Part shown: piece by piece, positions 61,439 to 64,000 of the stretch
How positions within the stretch are numbered: the stretch's first letter is position 1
How the letters are laid out: each line of letters begins with the position of its first letter
Assembly: GCA_902780405.1 (NCBI GenBank)
Contig: CACZFI010000008.1
Span: 32,146-96,145 of the forward strand
Origin: an uncultured Lachnospiraceae bacterium
GTDB lineage: Bacteria > Bacillota > Clostridia > Lachnospirales > Lachnospiraceae
Direction of reading: 5' to 3'
DNA: 64,000 nt
Position numbers and translations under genes: made by a program
Notes under the pieces: generated by a model
What the model was told of the DNA's origin: nothing
Seen by the model: the letters and a program-made list of their open reading frames with translations, nothing else
Databases searched by the model: none

Positions 61439-63799
61439 TTACTCGATTCCCGCTGTGTCACTGCTCTTGATCTTTCTCGTGATCTGTGCCACCAGGAAGC
61501 TTACAACTACTGTGAACACGCATATGATCACCGGATAAGCCGCTGTCCGGATCAGGTCATATCTATACCGAACGGTTTCAAGTCCCATCATGGAAAAGAT
61601 CGGTGTCATCGTAAGGGTTGTAACCGGCACCGACAAAACCACCGCCGCCACAACCGCTGCAACCGAGCAGATAAAAAACCTGAGTGTATGCCAGCGTATG
61701 ATCGATCTGTTTGAGAACCCGACAGCCTTAAGAAGTGCGATGTCCGTCTTCTCATCCGTCACAAAGGATCGCTCCATCAGGATCGTCACAAGCAGGATCA
61801 CGATCAATGTGATGAGCAGTAAAAGTGTTTGAACACTTTCCATCGTATCGGCAACGCCCATAACCTTCACGCAGAATTCCTCGGCGTTATTCACATCCTT
61901 CTTCTCTACTTCAAAGACTTCGGCAACCGCGCTCTTTCTTTCCTCGATCGTTTTGGGACTCGGCGCATCCGTAAAACAGATCGCATAATCCATCATCGCT
62001 GAGATGTGCGAATAATCTGTTTCGGCCTCAGGATGTAGCAGGATCGTATCCCCTGCATTGTTCATGGTCTGATATGTAGCCACAACAAGCATCGTTTCCT
62101 CGGAATCATCGTATCGTACGGTAAATGAGTCTCCGATATGAAGGCCCGTATTCTTGCTTATCACATCCGTGATCGCAACTTCATTTTTGTTCTGCGGTGC
62201 AGAGCCGTCCAGAAACAGGTAGTCATCCATCTCGGCTTGCAATCCCGTCTGAAATCCCTCATTGTAGATGTTTCCGTCAAACTCGATCGTATACTTGTAC
62301 ATGACATCATGCTTGACTTTGCACGGCAAGCCACGCGCCGCAAGCGCTTCCTCTTTTTCCTTCATATACGCAAGGTCTGCTTCTTTTCCTTCTGCCTGCA
62401 CCTTATTCAACTGATCAAGTGAACCGGCATACAGATCTCCCCGTGCACCGAAGGTCGGTGCGAACGCATCCGATTTCATGGTGTTCGTTGTGTTCACAAT
62501 GGTCAGAACCAGAAGGGTACAGATTGCGATGGAGAAGAAGACCGACAGGTAGCGCTTCGGTTTGCAGCACACATCGTTTACGGCAAGGAATCGCTCCGTA
62601 TGATTCTTCAAGCGAACGCCTCTGCTCCTCTTTTTCTTGAATCTCTCCCCGCTGTTTCCGTTTCTTATGGCATCCACCGGAGACATCTTGTTGATCTTTC
62701 TTGTACTGCTTCTCGCAAACCATGCGATCAGAAGTACAACCGCGAGCGTCCCGATGATATGAAACAGGAAGTCGCTGTCATTGCCGAGTACCATGTTTTC
62801 ACTCACCGAGTTGATCAACAGTTTTCCAAAGGGGAAGCTTAAAGCTCCGCCGATCGCTGCACCGACCAAGGCCAGCGCCAGATACTTGATCATATAGATT
62901 CCTCGAATCTTTCCGTTTCTGATTCCGATGGCCTTCATCACGCCGATTTCATGAAAATCCTCCGAGATTGAAAGATTGATGGAGAATCTCAATACGACAA
63001 ACGCTACGATGATGAGCGCCACGGAGAGTACCAGCACGATCAGCGCCAGAAGGATCGTCATGATATAGGAGAGCTTGATCATACTCCTTCCGCCGGTAAA
63101 CATGATACCTTCAACTTCCGCGATCCCGCTTGCCACCGAACGTTCACTGTCCGCCGTCACATACACGATCCTTCCCTTGTAAAGGGAATGAATACTCTGA
63201 TCGTTGTAAAATGTGTTGAAATCATCCTCGTTCAACAGAAATCGCTCATTGCTCATGATCTCCGACCCGAAGGGCGCATCCTTAAAGCATCCGTCGATCA
63301 CGAAGCTCATCTCTGTGTCACCCAGATGTATGCTGATCGTGTCTCCGACCGAAATGTGATTTCTGTTGAGGAATTTCTTCTTCACCCACACATGGCCCGG
63401 TTCCACCCGGGTGACCTCACGATTATTCTCATCGAATAATGTGAGCGATTTCGAGGTCGGTGCTGTCAAAAAGACTGTACCGATCGTTTCAAGTTCCTTT
63501 CCATGTGCCTTCAGATTCTTACCGCTGCTATAGATCGTCATGTCTTCGCGATAGCTTTGAACCACCGGGCTTTCTGCAAGAAACCGGTCAAGCTTATCGG
63601 ACCCCTTCTCTCCCTGTGTGACGATCATATAGGTCCCGAAGCCCGCCTTGTCGAGGTAGTACTCCGTTCCCTGCGCCACCGTCACCACGTTGGACAGGCC
63701 CGCCGCCACGAACATGGATGCGAGGACCACGAACAGAAGGAGGATGATGTTCATGGTCTTTTTTCGTTTTAAATCTTTTCGAAGGATTCGAAACAGCAT
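61439..63799 (-). CDS. FtsX/MacB-type ABC transporter permease
   Basis: A 786-residue membrane protein with two FtsX units: helix 1 (about 18-38), an extracytoplasmic domain (about 39-240), three helices (about 245-360), a further helix near 415, a second extracytoplasmic domain (about 435-650), and three final helices (about 660-775). The form fits macrolide/peptide exporters and lipoprotein movers. ATG 63799 follows GGAG; the in-frame ATG at 63847 has no RBS. With the ATPase and two-component pair downstream it resembles Firmicute antimicrobial peptide response modules, though the ten-helix BceB order with a single large loop is not met. Confidence 0.92.
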   Translation of the reverse strand: MLFRILRKDLKRKKTMNIILLLFVVLASMFVAAGLSNVVTVAQGTEYYLDKAGFGTYMIVTQGEKGSDKLDRFLAESPVVQSYREDMTIYSSGKNLKAHGKELETIGTVFLTAPTSKSLTLFDENNREVTRVEPGHVWVKKKFLNRNHISVGDTISIHLGDTEMSFVIDGCFKDAPFGSEIMSNERFLLNEDDFNTFYNDQSIHSLYKGRIVYVTADSERSVASGIAEVEGIMFTGGRSMIKLSYIMTILLALIVLVLSVALIIVAFVVLRFSINLSISEDFHEIGVMKAIGIRNGKIRGIYMIKYLALALVGAAIGGALSFPFGKLLINSVSENMVLGNDSDFLFHIIGTLAVVLLIAWFARSSTRKINKMSPVDAIRNGNSGERFKKKRSRGVRLKNHTERFLAVNDVCCKPKRYLSVFFSIAICTLLVLTIVNTTNTMKSDAFAPTFGARGDLYAGSLDQLNKVQAEGKEADLAYMKEKEEALAARGLPCKVKHDVMYKYTIEFDGNIYNEGFQTGLQAEMDDYLFLDGSAPQNKNEVAITDVISKNTGLHIGDSFTVRYDDSEETMLVVATYQTMNNAGDTILLHPEAETDYSHISAMMDYAICFTDAPSPKTIEERKSAVAEVFEVEKKDVNNAEEFCVKVMGVADTMESVQTLLLLITLIVILLVTILMERSFVTDEKTDIALLKAVGFSNRSIIRWHTLRFFICSVAAVVAAVVLSVPVTTLTMTPIFSMMGLETVRYRYDLIRTAAYPVIICVFTVVVSFLVAQITRKIKSSDTAGIE

Positions 63800-63832
63800 A
63801 GTGGAATGCTCCTTTCTCGCTTTGTTTTCTGC

Positions 63833-63838
63833 ATCATA
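63833..63838 (-). promoter_or_regulatory. Possible -10 box of the permease-led operon
   Basis: TATGAT lies 33 nt before the permease ATG; no good -35 is found at the right distance (TGTTTG at best). An operon driven by an activator such as the encoded response regulator could have this form. Confidence 0.3.
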
Positions 63839-63957
63839 GCACGGCAATTCTTAAACAAACATTAAATGCATGACGCAGCCGCTGATTCTTGCAACTGTCT
63901 GTGACGCTCCATCCGGCACATACTTGTCTCAGGGGACGCTCTCGCTTCGTCTCACAC

Positions 63958-64000
63958 GCAGCGGTACTAAACTCACGCTTCGCGTTCGTTAAGTGCCGGC
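63958..64000 (+). repeat. Dispersed intergenic repeat, copy D (start only, cut by window)
   Basis: GCAGCGGTACTAAACTC and, after 14 nt, TTAAGTGCCGGC match the first 40 nt of copy B (GCAGCGGTGCTAAGTTC, CTAAGCACCGGC). The window ends before the rest could be seen. Confidence 0.45.

Overview
The window reads as a chromosomal stretch of a motile, butyrate-forming Firmicute, most likely a Lachnospiraceae member of the Butyrivibrio/Roseburia kind. This rests on the gene content: a ptb-buk butyrate pair, a Gram-positive flagellar late-gene block with CsrA-FliW and anti-sigma factor FlgM, sigma-D-like promoters, type II IleRS, pyrBI and strong AGGAGG ribosome binding sites. No rRNA, tRNA, CRISPR array, insertion sequence or prophage was seen. 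Almost everything is on the minus strand, so transcription runs from high to low coordinates.

Region 1 (1-12.8 kb) is a flagellin glycosylation island. It encodes a legionaminic-acid-type nonulosonic acid pathway (4,6-dehydratase, LegC aminotransferase, PtmE-like nucleotidyltransferase, NeuD-type acetyltransferase, NeuB, NeuC, NeuA) and a Maf-type flagellin glycosyltransferase. A formyltransferase and a PIG-L deacetylase sit between neuC and neuA and suggest that an N-acyl group is exchanged for formyl. The island ends in a mosaic of gene remnants and a TPR-phosphatase-like gene cut by the window edge. Region 2 (12.8-25.3 kb) holds two near-identical flagellin genes, fliT-like, fliS, fliD, flaG, csrA, fliW, flgL, two different flgK genes, flgN and flgM. 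Sigma-D promoters precede both flagellin genes and probably flaG and flgM. Both flagellin leaders carry a hairpin with GGA in the loop, the CsrA-site architecture, which fits the csrA-fliW pair encoded here.

Region 3 (25.3-33.2 kb) is housekeeping: metG, murA, pyrI, pyrB, a membrane protein, an ornithine carbamoyltransferase-like enzyme with altered motifs, metK and a HIT protein. Region 4 (33.2-38.2 kb) is a second motility patch with a fliS paralogue, a longer third flagellin, and a large unrecognised protein whose own sigma-D promoter places it in the late flagellar regulon. Region 5 (38.2-51.6 kb) has a polyprenyl-phosphate glycosyltransferase, glycogen phosphorylase, ileS, a divergent Gfo/Idh/MocA oxidoreductase, and one long operon (small Lys-rich membrane protein, ptb, buk, a YGQAQ-repeat membrane protein, aroD).

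Region 6 (51.6-64 kb) has a diguanylate cyclase, a surface protein with two glycosyltransferase-type neighbours, GntR-ispE, a small sigma-D-controlled gene, and a permease-ATPase-response regulator-histidine kinase module. A structured repeat of about 90 bp occurs in three intergenic positions here and probably begins again at the right edge.
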